Source: Linepithema humile (Eukaryota > Arthropoda > Insecta > Hymenoptera > Formicidae). Taken from it: a stretch of 64,000 nucleotides of DNA. Within the stretch, counting starts at the first letter, position 1. Each line of letters opens with the position of its first letter. Below the pieces are notes generated by a model. It was not told the DNA's origin, did not search any database, and was given only the letters and a program-made list of their open reading frames with translations. The translations under genes and the position numbers were made by a program. Shown here piece after piece: positions 19,701-32,962 of this stretch. The stretch spans positions 17,732,001 through 17,796,000 of the forward strand of contig NC_090133.1 in NCBI RefSeq assembly GCF_040581485.1, read 5' to 3'.

Positions 19701-22700
19701 ATTCGCGACAATGGTATAGAATGAAATTTCCATATCTGCGTCATCGCTTGGGGAATTGAGCTCATCGAAATTTATACCGGTTTTTAATCGTCGAATTGTC
19801 TCGCGCGAAAGGGCGTAGTAAGCGGAAGAGGCGTAAAAGTCATTCAGTCCAGTGGCGAGCCATTGATAGAGGCGACGAAGCGAGGTCAGCTATTTGTACG
19901 CGTGACAGACCCCTTCGGAGAATCTCGCGTATGGACGAGAACGAAAGGTGGCACACTCTCGGAATCGGGTGTGTGAGTGCGTGACACATCCAACGTCGCG
20001 TTGCGTGTGCGGATCGATTCCGGTGTTCGATATGGTGGTCGACAAAAAAAAAAGAAAAAAATCTCACAAAAAAGATATCGAGAGATTATCCGGACCTCGT
20101 TAGAGCCCGGTCGTTATTCACTCGATATCACATGTCTTTCTCCGCTTCGCGATAGATCGCTTTGCACGAACGTTTACACAGCTGCTGAACCGCATCGATA
20201 TCTGGGTACTAGATATTCTCTAGTTTATACAGTTACATATTTATATAATTCTTACTATTTTGCTTAGATAACGCAAGCGATTAAAAGACACTTCACTCTT
20301 TTTAATGTTTCTCAAACTCATATCTTATATTTGGAAGCATAAGAGCAATTGCAACTGTGTCATTCTTTGCTAACGATTTAAATGCAATTTGTGCGCTCAA
20401 GATATTTTTAAAATAATAATTAAATTTTAAATGACTAGCACAATCATTACTTATAACAATAATCGAGAGATTTTGATCAACCAAAATTAATTGTATACTT
20501 ATAAAGAAATCGTTGCATCATGTTTTGTCATATATGGCACGTGTAAGACAAAGAGCTCATTGTATTTTTAGCACACTAATGATGCTCACACTATCGACTT
20601 TATCACCTTTAGTGATATACAGACATAAGATAAATCATGCGCGGAAAAGAAGTAACAATGGATTATACAAAAATTGAAAGTTTAACCATAAAAAGGAAAC
20701 TAAGTGGACGGCTTAGTTTTGAGTACTCCCCGTAGTCTATAAATCATATTTCATATTTCATAAATTACAATTTTTTTTCGTAAGACACGTGGAAACGCGA
20801 GATATAATTCATACAATGCCTTTTAATTTTTCTATCGAAATCGGACGTACACGAGGCGAAGCAAAGGTCGATATTTGAGCGTTACGGTCTGGCGAATGAG
20901 ACACGTCTCGAGATCGATTTGCATAGAATAGAAGCGCTGGGTATTCAATACGATTCGGAGAACATCTCGCGCGTCGCGAGTAACGAGCGATTAAAGAAAC
21001 ATTAACGCGTTACAAAACTACATTGAAAAAAGGCGTCGGCGGTGGCGGCATCGCGTTGATGTCATCGCCGAGTCACGATTATGAATGCCGATTAAACGAA
21101 TGCCGTGCGCGTATCGCGTATGATCATGGAACGAGGGGATAAACCTGGTCGTGTATGCAGGAGGACGAAGAGGTAGATGTTTTCTATAAGAGTTCGATCG
21201 CGCGGGGAAGGAATACCTTGACAAGGCTGCCGCTCTTCTCTGGAATTTTCTCGCGAAGAGTTGAATAATTGGGTGAACGAGAAGTGGAGGCACGAGGAAA
21301 GAGAGAGAAAGACAGAGAAAGACTAGATGTATTTATAGCCTTTTCATCTACTGACTCTTGGATTAATTTAAAATTGAGTTTTTTTCTTAACTTTTGTATA
21401 CGTGACTTTTTAAAGATGTAAAGTTAAAGAATTTGTATTTTTATCAAACATAAAGTAAAAAATTGATCTTTAAATTGAGATTAAGATATCATATCTCAAT
21501 CTGACATTTGATGTTCTATCATAATTTGTTTTCGATCTTAACGAGTTTACAAGTATCGAAAATGGATTAACAAACGTTCGGAGGAATTTTTGAGCTTCAA
21601 AGAATTTTTTTAAATGAAGAAATCCTCCCCCTTTCCCCGGAATTTAACTTATCCTGTGTGTAATTTTAATCTTAGATTATGACATTACTTCAGCAGAATT
21701 GTGATAAGATTTGAAGCTGAACGTTAAAGAAGAAATAGAAGTCTAATCAAACATTAACCAATGCTCAATCGATCGATCAAACTACTTTCGCCAATTCGAT
21801 GGAATACCGATCGGTTGATATCGAGAAACATATAACGATAAAATATCGATATGAAGTATTCCGTCTCTACTTGCGTCCTCATAATTCATTCAATTATTGT
21901 GAAGCGATGCCGTTGCAAGCGAGTCGATGGCTACCCGCGGGGGCGTTATGGAGAAAAGCCTTCCCCCCGATTGACGTAATTCGCTCTAAACTAACTCGCG
22001 ATCAATAGAAACATTGCACGAAGGCCAAGACATCAAACTACGATTATGCGCCCTAAAATTATCCGCTATACGAAAAAGAATTACTCAATTAAACTAAATC
22101 TTCCGCTATGCGCAACGACTACAACTCGGCGATTGAAAAACGACGGATTCTATGGGACCAATTTACTTTCATCACTTTCGTGATTTTAGTTTTGTGAATT
22201 CTTGATTATTATAATCGCACATTTTATTTTAATTTTATTTTACTTTCTTGATTTCGGCAATCTTTGACTTTTAAACTATATATTTTATCCTCGTGGACTT
22301 TGGCAATCTTGAATTTAAATCGCACATTTTTTATATTTCTTTTTTCGACTTCGAATGTTTGGAATTATCAGGAAACGAGTTCTTTTATTATCTCTTTTTT
22401 GATGTCAATCTGCGAAATTTTAAAATATTTCTATCTGTCACATTTGCAATTCAAATGATTATTATTTGGCTCGATACATAACATCCGTTTTAAAAGTTAC
22501 GCACGATACGCACTAATAAGAGGGGCACTGTCACATATGATGCGCACAGGTCGTCACACGAGACTGCCGAACTTCTCTTTTAGCGTGGTCGTTGCCCCGC
22601 GTTACGACAACGGCAAAAGTATCACTACTTTGGCAATACTTTCGAGAGAGTTTGTAAAACTTTCAGGCAACGTGTGCGTTGCTTTTGTATGCGTTCGTTA

Positions 22701-23930
22701 GACCAACAACATCTACAAAGCGACATTTTTACATCAGTGCTCTATCTTATTTGCCAACCTACTTTCTTTTTCTTCTATCATTTTTTTCGAAATGTAATTT
22801 TTCATAGTAAATTAATTACAGCATTCAAACACTATGAAATTAATAAACGTTGCAAATTAAACAATTTTATATTATTCTTATCTTTAACACTTAGAAATTT
22901 TGCAAACTTTTCGCAACTTCTATCATTTTGTTCGATATTTCCTGATTACTCGATAATTTTCCCAACTTTTCGACTCGTTTTTTCGAAACTATACATAGCA
23001 GATAATAACACTGTCTATCGGATATGCAATTCGTCATGACGCATGCATGCAATTCTGTGACATTTATGCGATACCGACGACGCGTCATCTCGCTATTCTC
23101 GGACCAGCTAATTGTTCTAATTAAGAGGATCGCAACTCCGGAATAACTCGACGGGTTTATATTTGACCGGCGATACGACCGCGAGATTCGTTCCCACGAC
23201 GCATCACTTCGAAGTCTGTTTTACCACGATCTGATTTATTATTTGTAAAATAACATTGAATCTCGCTGTGCAACTTGCTAATAAATACGCTAACACGTCA
23301 TAAAACTACAGAATTTCGAACGATTATGTTTTCAAACTATTTGGCGACTTTAAATTCGACTTTTTTTGTTAGTGACAACTTGATTTAAGACTGCTTTATA
23401 AATTTTTTTAACTTCTGTCATTAAAATATCTCAATAATTAAATTTCAAATTTAAAGTGTCTGTAAAAGCGGTCCTTCGTAATTTAAAGCAACTTTACATT
23501 CGGAATCGTACAATCGTTTGCTCTCGGAACTCACTTTGGCAGAAATCGCAGAGCGCGGTGCAGCTTCCTTTCTTTGTATATGCGATCTGGTTACCAACGG
23601 GAGTTCGGAGAGAAAAACAGACGAAATCACAGACGAAGTGCAAATGACCGCGGGGTGCCCATGGAGGAAGCGACTGATGAAACGAGCGCGGTTACGGGGA
23701 AGAGAGAAGGGAAGGCGCCGCAAGAGACCGTATACCATTGCTCGACGAAGTGTGAAGTGAGGCACCCCGGCTCGAGCGAGAGAATAATCGCGGGACGAAG
23801 AAAGAGGAAGTCGGAGAAAAAAAAGAGAAAGGGACATCCTATTTACACAAAGACGAAGAATTCCACGATAAAATGAAAATGACTCGGAGATGGCGAACCA
23901 TTTGCAACCGCAAGGACAGACTCGTTGCGA
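16750..23930. other. Intergenic or intronic DNA, no gene recognised
   Basis: Mostly AT-rich, with more GC-rich patches at about 17160-17260, 17730-17900, 18370-18560, 19790-20160 and 20800-21300. ORFs up to 173 codons occur on both strands without domains or splice support. Pyrimidine-rich acceptors read on the - strand near 18885 and 19485 open into stop-rich DNA and are considered chance. If the exons at 16.5 and 32.9 kb belong to one gene, this would be intron. Confidence 0.4.
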
Positions 23931-24094
23931 ATTTCGGGAGTTTCGCGAAGTAAGTGCGGGGGATGTCTTCATTGCCGAGGGCGCTCTGAGAGTCCCGATC
24001 CGGTTGACGTTGAGCAGGCGGCCGAAGTAAAATGACGAAGAAAAGGAAGGGAAGAGAGGGAGCAGCCGATCAAGAAGGACTTTCTTTCTCTTTG

Positions 24095-24095
<1 letters not shown>

Positions 24096-24135
<40 letters not shown>
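24096..24135 (+). repeat. (CT)n microsatellite
   Basis: An almost pure CT dinucleotide run of about 40 bases. Confidence 0.9.
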
Positions 24136-24137
<2 letters not shown>

Positions 24138-24517
24138 AAGGAAGAAAAGAGCAGGAGTACAGAGCGGAGGTGGAGGAGGAGGATGAGAAGGAAAAGGAGG
24201 AGGACGACCACCTATACAAGGATCTACACGGCCAGTGGGAATGGAATGCAGGTACGAGTCTAGTCCCCGGCTTCACTCCCGCCCCCTCGCCTCCTGACCA
24301 GCCCCCTTTCCGTCCCTTACACTCCTCTTCGTTCTCCATCAGACACTTCTTCGCCTTCTTCTTCTTCTTCTCCTCTACGCCTCTCTTCGGCATCCACCGC
24401 CGACCGCGATGTTGCTCACCGAATCATCACTGTGTTCTACCTCTTTCTACCCGGCTTCACCGTTTACTACTACATTATTGCGCGTGCCTGTCGGACTACC
24501 ACTACGTTGCTGTTAAT

Positions 24518-24533
24518 CTACTACTACTACTAT

Positions 24534-24597
<64 letters not shown>

Positions 24598-24598
24598 T
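24518..24598 (+). repeat. Compound (CTA)n(CTG)n microsatellite
   Basis: CTA/TTA trinucleotides pass directly into a CTG run interrupted once by TTG. Its length makes it likely to vary between individuals. Confidence 0.9.
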
Positions 24599-26808
24599 TC
24601 GACCGCCGCCGCTGCTCCTAAACTATTGCTACGTGCGCACGACCTCGTTACTATTCGCAGACGCTCTCCTCGTTCTATTAATGACATTTCAATTAACCCT
24701 CAATTATTGCGGTTGAGTTCGGATAACTATTGCAATGAATTTATCATAGCTTAGCCCAGCAGTACTCTACAATTTTCCGACTGTGGAATAGTCCGATCAT
24801 CGCAAATACCCAATTGTCAAACGGTTCGATTTTGAATGTAGAAAAAGTAACAAGTTTAAAAACTGCATTGCAAAAAAAAAAAAAATAAAAACTTCTCTCG
24901 TTCATAATCAATATTATTTTCTTTTGAATGTCTAAACTAGTCGAATTCTCCAACCAAATAGTTCGATTGTCGCTTTTTATTCAAACTATTCGAATTGATT
25001 GGCACGGAAGCTTGAGGCTTGAATTTTCCATTTCGAATCGTCCGAAAAGCTGGGTCCGCGCAATTTGTCTGAATATATTTGATATGAATATAAGGCCCGC
25101 GAACGGAATGCGGTCGTCGTGCGGCCCTGCCGTGGGAGAGACGGCCGCTGCAGAAGCAACGGGGCCTGTACTAAGCATCAACGCGTTGTTGCGCGCTCGC
25201 CGCACTCGAGGCTCGTTAGTTTACAGTCCACACGAGTCCCGTGTGGACAGTCACGGCCGTCTCGAATCGCGCCGCTGATAGCGAGCCGCTTTTTCGCTCC
25301 GGACATTGAAATGTGCCGCGTACACTCGACTAAATCGCAAGAAAGAATTCTGCGCTCTCTTTTACAAGAGCCAATCGTATGGTAATTTTGTATCTTTGGA
25401 ATGAGATTCGGCGCCACGCAGAGTGGTCGTAGAAGCCGTTACACATTCCTACATCGCAATATGCTCCCGCGGTACATTCGATTAGGAGCCACGTCTTCGC
25501 GCGACTAGCAAACACAACGACAAATCTAAGATACTTTTCTAGAGAATTGAAATTTTTTATAAAAATTATTTTCCAAATTATTTTATAATTAATTTTTATC
25601 TTACGAGTAGCCGTAAGTTATTAACAATATATATATAATTTATGCTCGCGCTTCTTAATTATAAATCGTGGCAAATGCATTTAATTTGCAGACTGCGTGA
25701 GACGCTCGCAAGAATTGAGTTACGGAGAGAGCGATGCTCGGAATCCCGGCAATCCATACATCATCGGTTAAGAGGATTAAGGCAATTTCGCCTTAGAAAG
25801 GTGTACTTGCGACGAGAGGAGCCGACGTACGTCACGCCAAGTGCGCGGAGCACTTTTGCAATTTCAATCGTGCTAAAACGTGTTTTCGAGGACTCGGCGC
25901 GGCCGATGAAGAGGCCGTGACGAGGACCGACGAGGTATATCTCATCGTTCGCTCGTTAGCGCATCCCAGTGCTTGAGCAGGTATGCGCGCGTTTTGCGTA
26001 TTTTATTGCAATTGCACTCGCGCAGACGGCGGTCTCACACTCGCGGAGACCGTCAATTGGGCCTCTTAGGTGCCACGAAAGCAAAACGTGAGGATCGTCG
26101 AACGTGGATGAGACTTCGCAGTTGAACATTACGCGCGCGCGGCGTGCGAGGTAAAGGAATGACCGAGCCTTCGCGCTGCAACAGGATACCCCCCTCCTGC
26201 CAGGACTCGTCCCTGTCAGGACGCGTCTTGGTTATTATCCCTGGACATACCACCGGTACATTGCACTTGTCGGTAGTCGAAGAGTGCGACGCGCACCCTG
26301 TGTCGCGTCGTGAATCAATTTTGCACAGATGCGCCGACATTTCTCTGCGGCACTCATCCTTACATCGAATTACAGATTCGAGAAATATGACAAAATTTAA
26401 AGTCTAAATATAAGTTCATATAGCAGTAAAATAAATACACCGCTATTTGTACTGTAGAACATTCATGAATAATGTTCAGAAATAATCTCAGCAATTACAA
26501 GGATTCTAAAAGACATTTTAAAAATGTTATATTTTTAGTGAAAATGTTGTACTTATATTAAACATCTAGAAGATATAAAATTTATGTTTAATATTCTTTT
26601 TCGCTTTACAAGAAGGCAGAAAAATATATGTGCCGCTATTCGTAATTCTGCTATTTTTCACTTTTGAGATGTATTTTGTACTTCGTGGTATTTTCGTGGA
26701 TAATAACCTTTTGGCAACCGAAAGTACCTGCGGATATCTTTAGAAAGCACACGTGATGCTTAAATCGAGGTTCGCATGACATGAAGACAAAATAACATTT
26801 AAATCATT

Positions 26809-26821
26809 GTTACCTGGTAAC
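26809..26821. promoter_or_regulatory. Perfect palindromic X-box-like site
   Basis: GTTACCTGGTAAC has two perfect inverted half sites, GTTACC and GGTAAC, around one base. This fits the RFX X-box consensus with a one-base spacer. No gene start is visible nearby, so the role is unknown. Confidence 0.3.
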
Positions 26822-29717
26822 GATTGCGAAACTAGACAAACTACTGAGGCAGAACATTTATTCGACTTAACTCTTGAAGGATTAAAGGTCGTATCGTTGG
26901 TAATATAATAGCATATGTAAAAATGCGCTGAATTAAACGTAAAACGAGAGGTTTACGCGAATTCCATTTTCATTCGCGTCGAAAATGCCGCAAGTCTAAT
27001 ATTAAAACAAATCACAAGTTGATACTACAGTTAAATAAATAAACGTCAAATGTGCTTGTTTTATCGCATCCTCGTACAAATATATTGTCGTGAAACGTAC
27101 TTTCGCGTATAGAAAATAGACAAGAGAAACGTCGGCAGTGACGAATACCTAGAAGTCGAACAACACAAAGCTCGAAGAGACTATTGATTCGTCGCTATTA
27201 TAATTTATCGATAATCTACATGAATAATGGACGACGCTCATTTTCGTATACCAATGTCTATACTATGTCACTGTCAGTCTATGCAGTTTTTAACGTAAAC
27301 GACAATCGCTACATAATGGATCAGATCTAATTCGCATATACGGACCTTGTGTTTCTGCTATAGCACGCGTTGCCATAAGCTTTGACAATATTTTGCAGAA
27401 TTATTCTTGGCTTTTCTACTCTAACAGCAGCAATAAATTTCCAAAGATTTGAATAATCGCACGATTTGCGACGTTCTTTAAATAGTGGAAAAAGCGACAT
27501 ATTTGCATATATCATTCTATCCAATCAATTACTATTTTTACTCAACAAGTTTCACGAAATCTATGCAATTCAAACGATTTAAATGAGATTGCAAATATTT
27601 ATTTAATAAAAATAGATTTGATAATTTTGAAATACACATTTTTATCCGAAATTCCGAGTTTTATTGCCATTGTTAATTTATATTAATATATCGAAAGCAG
27701 TTAGTTATATTTCATTAGACAGATTAATTGTTACAATTATTGATTTCTGAGCGACAAAAATATTGCCTTTATAATACTGCATATTCGTCTACAATCTATC
27801 GGACTTTTATTGCTACACAATGTGTCATACAATCCCGTGGGTTTTGCAACTACATCCTGCCGAACATTTGTTTTCCTCTTTTATCGTATTTTTTCCGTTT
27901 GCAATTATTCATGGACTATTCGGAGGCGAATATTTTCAAAGCCATCGACACCGGCAGCGGAGAAAACGAGATAGAGCGGAACGAGCAAAAAATTGGAAGC
28001 AAAGAAACGAAATCGCTCGTCTCGGATATGACGGAATTCCGATGTAGGTACTTTCACGAAGAGAGGTCTTCGACTTCTTCGCTTGGCACAGCACCCCGGA
28101 TCGTGAAGATCGATCGTTGCTATTCGCGATCGTTAGCACGGGTCACTGCATTCGGGTCGAAGGAAGTCGAAGCAGAATCGAAGTAGCCGCAGAGGTTCTC
28201 AGCAAGTCGTCCTTTTGCTCTCAATTATGGATTTGTAGATCAATGTCACAATAGACTTGATTTGCACGAAATTGTTTTTTTTTCCAAGAAAAAAAATACG
28301 CCAAAAATAATTAATATTTTTCTTAATTGCTTTCGATCAATATTTTACAATTTAGTCAAAATATAAAGTTTCTAAATTTTGTATAATTACCAAGTTTCAC
28401 GAGTTTTAGAATTTTATATGTTTGCAAGATGAAAAGTACGTGATATCAGCTATATCTATTAACCATTAAGTCTACATAAAAATCTTAAAAAATCGTCAAC
28501 CATATGGCGTTTATCTTCTGGATTTAAGGATAAGGTAGCAGGACCTTGGCATGGTTTTCTCCAATAACATTGTTTTCTTTACAGTCAAAAGCCTGGCCTG
28601 ATCCCTTCCTCACGCGATAGTAAAGTTATAAGTAGACTTTCTTCCTTCATGGACCTGCACGGAAATTTGATAACGTCTTTCGTAGAGCGTCATTGTCTTC
28701 CATATTTGACAAAATTTATGACTATTTATCGTAATTTCGTAATTACGCGCGTCAATAACTCTAGGGCATGTTTCACAAGTACGCGACAATCTACAATGAC
28801 AGATTCTATGCCAAATTTCTCGCCGAAGATTTAAGCACGATTATGCAATAATTTCGGAATTAAAGAGCTTCGATAATTATAATATTTAAAAGTATAAATC
28901 ATCTTCAGTGAATTTCAAGAGAATTTTATTTCGAGAGAAAATCAGATTTAGGCTTTAATTGCTAAATACTTAAAATATTGATTTTTCGAAGATAACGGCA
29001 AATAGCGGTAAAAAATTTTTGTCAAGAAGATATTAACATATTTTCCTGAGGATGGTTCTAGTGTCTGAAGTAGCATTTATGGAAGATATAAGCAGGAACA
29101 TGCATCATCGTTTATATATGCATGCAAGCTGTAATCGCACGCGGGTAAGTCAATGCGGGTATTATTTTACGATTGCGAGTTTCTCGCGATAAATCGCATT
29201 TCTGATTACAACTGTTTACCAGAAGCATGTTTAACAGTATTTTAGTAAATATCATATATATCGAGGTACCCATAGTTTTCAAATAACTCATGATTATAAA
29301 TAAAAGACGTCTAGCAAATTAAGAAACAGAAGAGAAAATAAATGACAAAATCTTCGATTCTTCAGTTTCAAGTGATTTTTTACTACACAATTTAAATTTT
29401 AATTCACTTTAGAATTATTTAGTCATAGAAGGAAGGCATCTTCTTTCTATCGGTTCCAACTAAGAAAGGCTAAGCTGCTCGGTCAAGTTTCAGAGTATCT
29501 AACGCACGCACGAATACCCATCGCGATCACAGCGAATATCGACGAGCGTCGAGCGGTGCCGGTCGCGTAATGGTATCGGGAATGCGCGCTCGATATATCG
29601 CGTGTAATGTACGCGGCGTGTGTAAAATAGGGCTTTGCCGTAGGCGTATGTGCGTAACTGCGCGCGAGTGCATCAGCCGTATACCTATGTACGTGGATAT
29701 ATGTATATATGTATATG

Positions 29718-29725
29718 TATAAATA
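29718..29725 (+). promoter_or_regulatory. Possible TATA box
   Basis: TATAAATA is followed by GC-rich DNA (29745-29830) and a donor-like GTAAGA at 29912. Together they could be a promoter and a first exon. It lies within a run of alternating GTATAT, which lowers its weight. Confidence 0.15.
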
Positions 29726-30749
29726 CGTGTATACACCGTCCATAGTCCCGGCGTGGGACCAAAGCGACTCAAAAAGTCGCACGGCGCGCAGCGGCTCTCA
29801 GACAACGCGGCGCGATAAAGCTCGCTTTAGATGTGCAACATGTACGAGAACTGAATTAAGACATTTTGAAGGCAAAATGTGGAGATATTCTCTCTCGATG
29901 ACGAGACAAGTAAGATTAATTGCTATAATATTGAAAACCGCATAATTTTTCTATAAATTTTAATTTTAATCTTAAAAACGCAAGAAAATTGGACATTACT
30001 AGTCTCTTTTTTTTCATTAAATAAAGTAAAATATGATTTATAAGTTTTTGAAAATAAGACTAGCATAAGATAGACGGTTTTGGAACTGCTATATAATATA
30101 TGTTTATACAATGATCTAGCAAATCCCACATCTGCAAGAAATATGTCGTATAGAAATTTTTCTGACATTATTAGAAAACCTAAAGTATCGTTTTTCGTCC
30201 GAACCGCTCTTAAGCCAGCAAAAGAAAACAGCATTCTGTTGAACGCTTAATACACCACGTATTCGCCTTCCAAAGAAATTTGGCAGCGTTTGCTTTTCGA
30301 AAAAATTCAAGTGGTTGGCATTAACCTACTCTGAATTCTTTCTATTCGCGCGATATTCAGTATCTCGTCGCTAACGATTTTCTTAGCCGTAATCAGATCG
30401 AGATGGCATCTGAGAAATCGAGGAACGCAATAGCGTGATGCTATCGCACAGAACGAGATGATGCAATTTAAAAAGATTTCAAGTAAATTTGACATTTATC
30501 CAAAATATGTATATATTGCACTGGCTATTCTAACTCGCTAAAATTTAATGACTATATCGCGGCAATTTTGACGCTGTGCGTAAATTATTTCAAGTAATTT
30601 TTTAAAATCAGTGTTGAAAAAGTTTCATGATTATAAAGAATAATGTTCAAGTGAAGTTGTAAGAGTCTTGTAAGATCATGATAAAACTTACTTCTATTAT
30701 TAATTTCTTTCTAATAGAACGACTGTTACTCAATTTATTACTGCTCCCC

Positions 30750-32110
30750 GACTTTGCACATTAAAATTCCACTTCGTAGAAAACGCCGGAAGGCGGCATC
30801 CTCAGATCGGCGAAGGTCCGTGCAAGATCTCGTCGCGCAAATACAATGGGGCGCGAAGCAACGGACCTCGCCGTTACACCGGTGCGAAATCCGCTGTATA
30901 ACGAGAGCAGCTGGTGCCGCTGGAAAAGAAAAGAGGCACGGGCGGAAAGAAAAAGGACGGAAGAAAGGAAGCGACGCGACGTAGAACGCGCGGTCTTACT
31001 ACGCGGCGAGGCCCCTTCTTTTTCGGGGGTTTTCCGCTCTCGTTCCTCCTTGAGCGCGATACGACGAAGAAGGGGCCGCGGGCCCCCGAAAAAGGGGGAC
31101 TACTACGTCGTGGGCACGTGTCTCGACCAGGACATCTGCCACTGAAAAGGACCCACTGTTACGTCCCCATTATATCGTTTACCTTAGCAGCGAGCCACCT
31201 CTCCCTTTCTCGCCCTTCTTCTTCTTCTTCCTCTCTCTTCCCCCCCATCTCTCCCTCCCTCCCCCCTTTGCTTGCTTGCCCTTCGTCTCCTTGTGTCTAG
31301 GAGCAGGCAGCTGCCCTTTTCCCTTTACGTACAAAGCGAGCCTACGCACCTGCCCTTCGAGGAGGATGACTGTTAACCAGTCTTGAGGTGATCATCGTGA
31401 TGTATTACCGGGCGACGGAGGAAAAAAGTGGAGTAGCTGAGCTGCCGAGATGATGCAACCGAAAGAAACGCAACGATCAAGCGGGACTTGTGGTCAAGAT
31501 TTTGAACCGGCGATCGTTAGTGCTAACGATCGCGTAACGGAAATGGCAATCTTTTATTTCAGAGCGCGTGCTTAGAAAAATTGCATTGAAGCGACAAATA
31601 AAAATTCTCAAATTGTTTGTAATTCAGAAAATTTTTCGAATATTTTTAAAAATATTTTTATTGCAATATAACATTAATTAATAATTTTTCTAGTTTCGAT
31701 AAAATTTATGATTAAGAAAATTTATGTGTCTTTAAACGCGTGATATGTATTCGCATATTTAACTTCCTAATAATTTTTTTGAAGTAATTGTGCAGCATAT
31801 CGACCGCCGTTGTCATCTTTCTCTGTCGCGTAGCGCCGGCCCGGAAATCGCGAGATCCACTAGCGCATTCGGTCGACGCGACGTAGGTGACAGAATGTAA
31901 CGAGCATCGCGCCGCGTTTCTATTCCGGGACGCCGGGACGTCGACCCGCAGACAGCTCCCAGACTATGCGCTAATAATCAGCGCGAGGAGCTAGCGAAAA
32001 CCCTGAAGAACCGGGACGGATGGGAGCGAGTGAGAATTTCCGTGTGAACACGTGCTTCCCTATGTCGCGTCGCGCGCGACTAAAGATCTCAAAAATTGGG
32101 TCGCTCGATT
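30750..32110. other. CpG-rich DNA with a long polypyrimidine tract
   Basis: GC-rich blocks at 30750-31110 and 31800-32110 flank a polypyrimidine tract at about 31200-31295. A - strand donor-like AAG|GTAAAC ends at 31177-31182 next to the tract, but the frame there is a Glu/Arg-rich product of the repeat. No gene could be assembled. Confidence 0.35.
31200..31295 (+). repeat. Polypyrimidine tract
   Basis: Nearly uninterrupted C and T, including CTT repeats and a C7 run. It is a low-complexity sequence. Confidence 0.8.
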
Positions 32111-32896
32111 CTCGTCTAGCCGATGCCTCAACAAAACTTCATTAAAGCGAGCAAACTGAATTCGTCTTCGTCTTGCGCGCGTAAAAATATATCTACCCAG
32201 TCCAAATATATCTGCATATATGTGGGAACGGTTATGATAATATCTGTCTGTCTGTCGGGACCTTAAGTGTCATATGGTCGAACGACATATTTTTAACGCT
32301 GGAAGCTTGAGATATAACAGCAGTGTGTTAATAAAACAACGTAACTTGAATCAAATTTAAAAAATCAACGCGCAATTTTGTTAATTAATAAATTTACATT
32401 TTTAATGAAAGCTATTATTTCTGAAATATAATCAGTAAAATAATGATATTTTAGCATCTCAAATGTACCGAAATCACTAATGCTATCACCTTTTTCTTCA
32501 TTCAAAAATTCAGAAAATGTTACTTGAAATAATCTACATACATACGAGTGTAAATTATAGAAAGACCTTCTACTATTAATAATCTCATAATATATTAGTA
32601 TGTATAATTAAAATGTAGCGTGTTATTAAGTTATTTAATCCATACATAATCTAATAGTAGTGTAGTTAATAGGATAATTTATTACTTTTTGATCTATCAT
32701 ATACCGATTTACATTTTAAAGAACATCTTGAATTAATGAATTCGAAACAAGAAGCGTAAAATAATCTTAGATGCGATCTCATTGATCGGAATTAACGGAA
32801 GTTTCCAAAGCGTAATGCGCGGATCACGCGTGCGGAACGCATCTTTTTCCCCGCAAAAATTATTCGGATAATTATATGAAAGCAAAAAAGACTCAC
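32110..32896. other. AT-rich DNA, nothing recognised
   Basis: AT-rich with many TAAT words and no ORF of note. It lies just downstream, in the - sense, of the candidate exon at 32897-32962. Confidence 0.4.
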
Positions 32897-32962
32897 CATC
32901 TCGTTCGAAGCCGCCGGGGTGTTTTTTGTACGGGACGCACGCATGTTGCACGCATACGCAGC
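32897..32962 (-). CDS. Candidate 66-nt exon on the - strand, product unknown
   Basis: Both borders match consensus well: an acceptor tttacgtctgtttgcag on one side and ATG|GTGAGTC on the other. The length is a multiple of three and all three frames are open. In the first frame an ATG at 32944, in the good insect context CAAC before ATG, starts MRASRTKNTPAASNEM, and the exon would end at a codon boundary. Another frame gives a Cys-rich stretch (CVCVQHACVPYKK), which would suggest a secreted protein. I cannot decide between them and recognise neither. A possible first exon with a GTAAGT donor lies about 1.3 kb upstream in the - sense. Confidence 0.3.

Larger units (their letters stand above)
23930..24720. 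other. CpG- and microsatellite-rich block
   Basis: It holds a (CT)n tract at 24096-24135 and a compound (CTA)n(CTG)n tract at 24518-24598. An ATG-started frame of 240 codons at 24032-24754 runs through both tracts. It contains Ser-Leu, Glu-Lys and poly-Leu repeats, which I take as artefact. One short part (about 24150-24250) is Glu/Asp-rich and ends at an AG|GTACGAG donor-like site, so a 5' exon cannot be fully excluded. Confidence 0.4.
24720..30740. other. Intergenic or intronic DNA, no gene confirmed
   Basis: AT-rich with CpG-richer patches at about 25050-25320, 25790-26340 and 29500-29830. Two weak coding hints are described as findings: a frame from ATG at 27911 and an acceptor at 28584 followed by a long open frame. 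A TATAAATA at 29718-29725 precedes a GC-rich stretch and a GTAAGA at 29912. Confidence 0.4.

Noticed and set aside
23451..23972. 173-codon - strand frame
   Set aside because: Several + strand frames overlap it, composition is Arg/Ser-rich from GC-rich DNA, and there is no recognisable domain.
24032..24754. Longest ATG frame in the window (240 codons)
   Set aside because: It runs through (CT)n and (CTA)n(CTG)n microsatellites and consists mainly of their translation products. No domain or splice evidence supports it.
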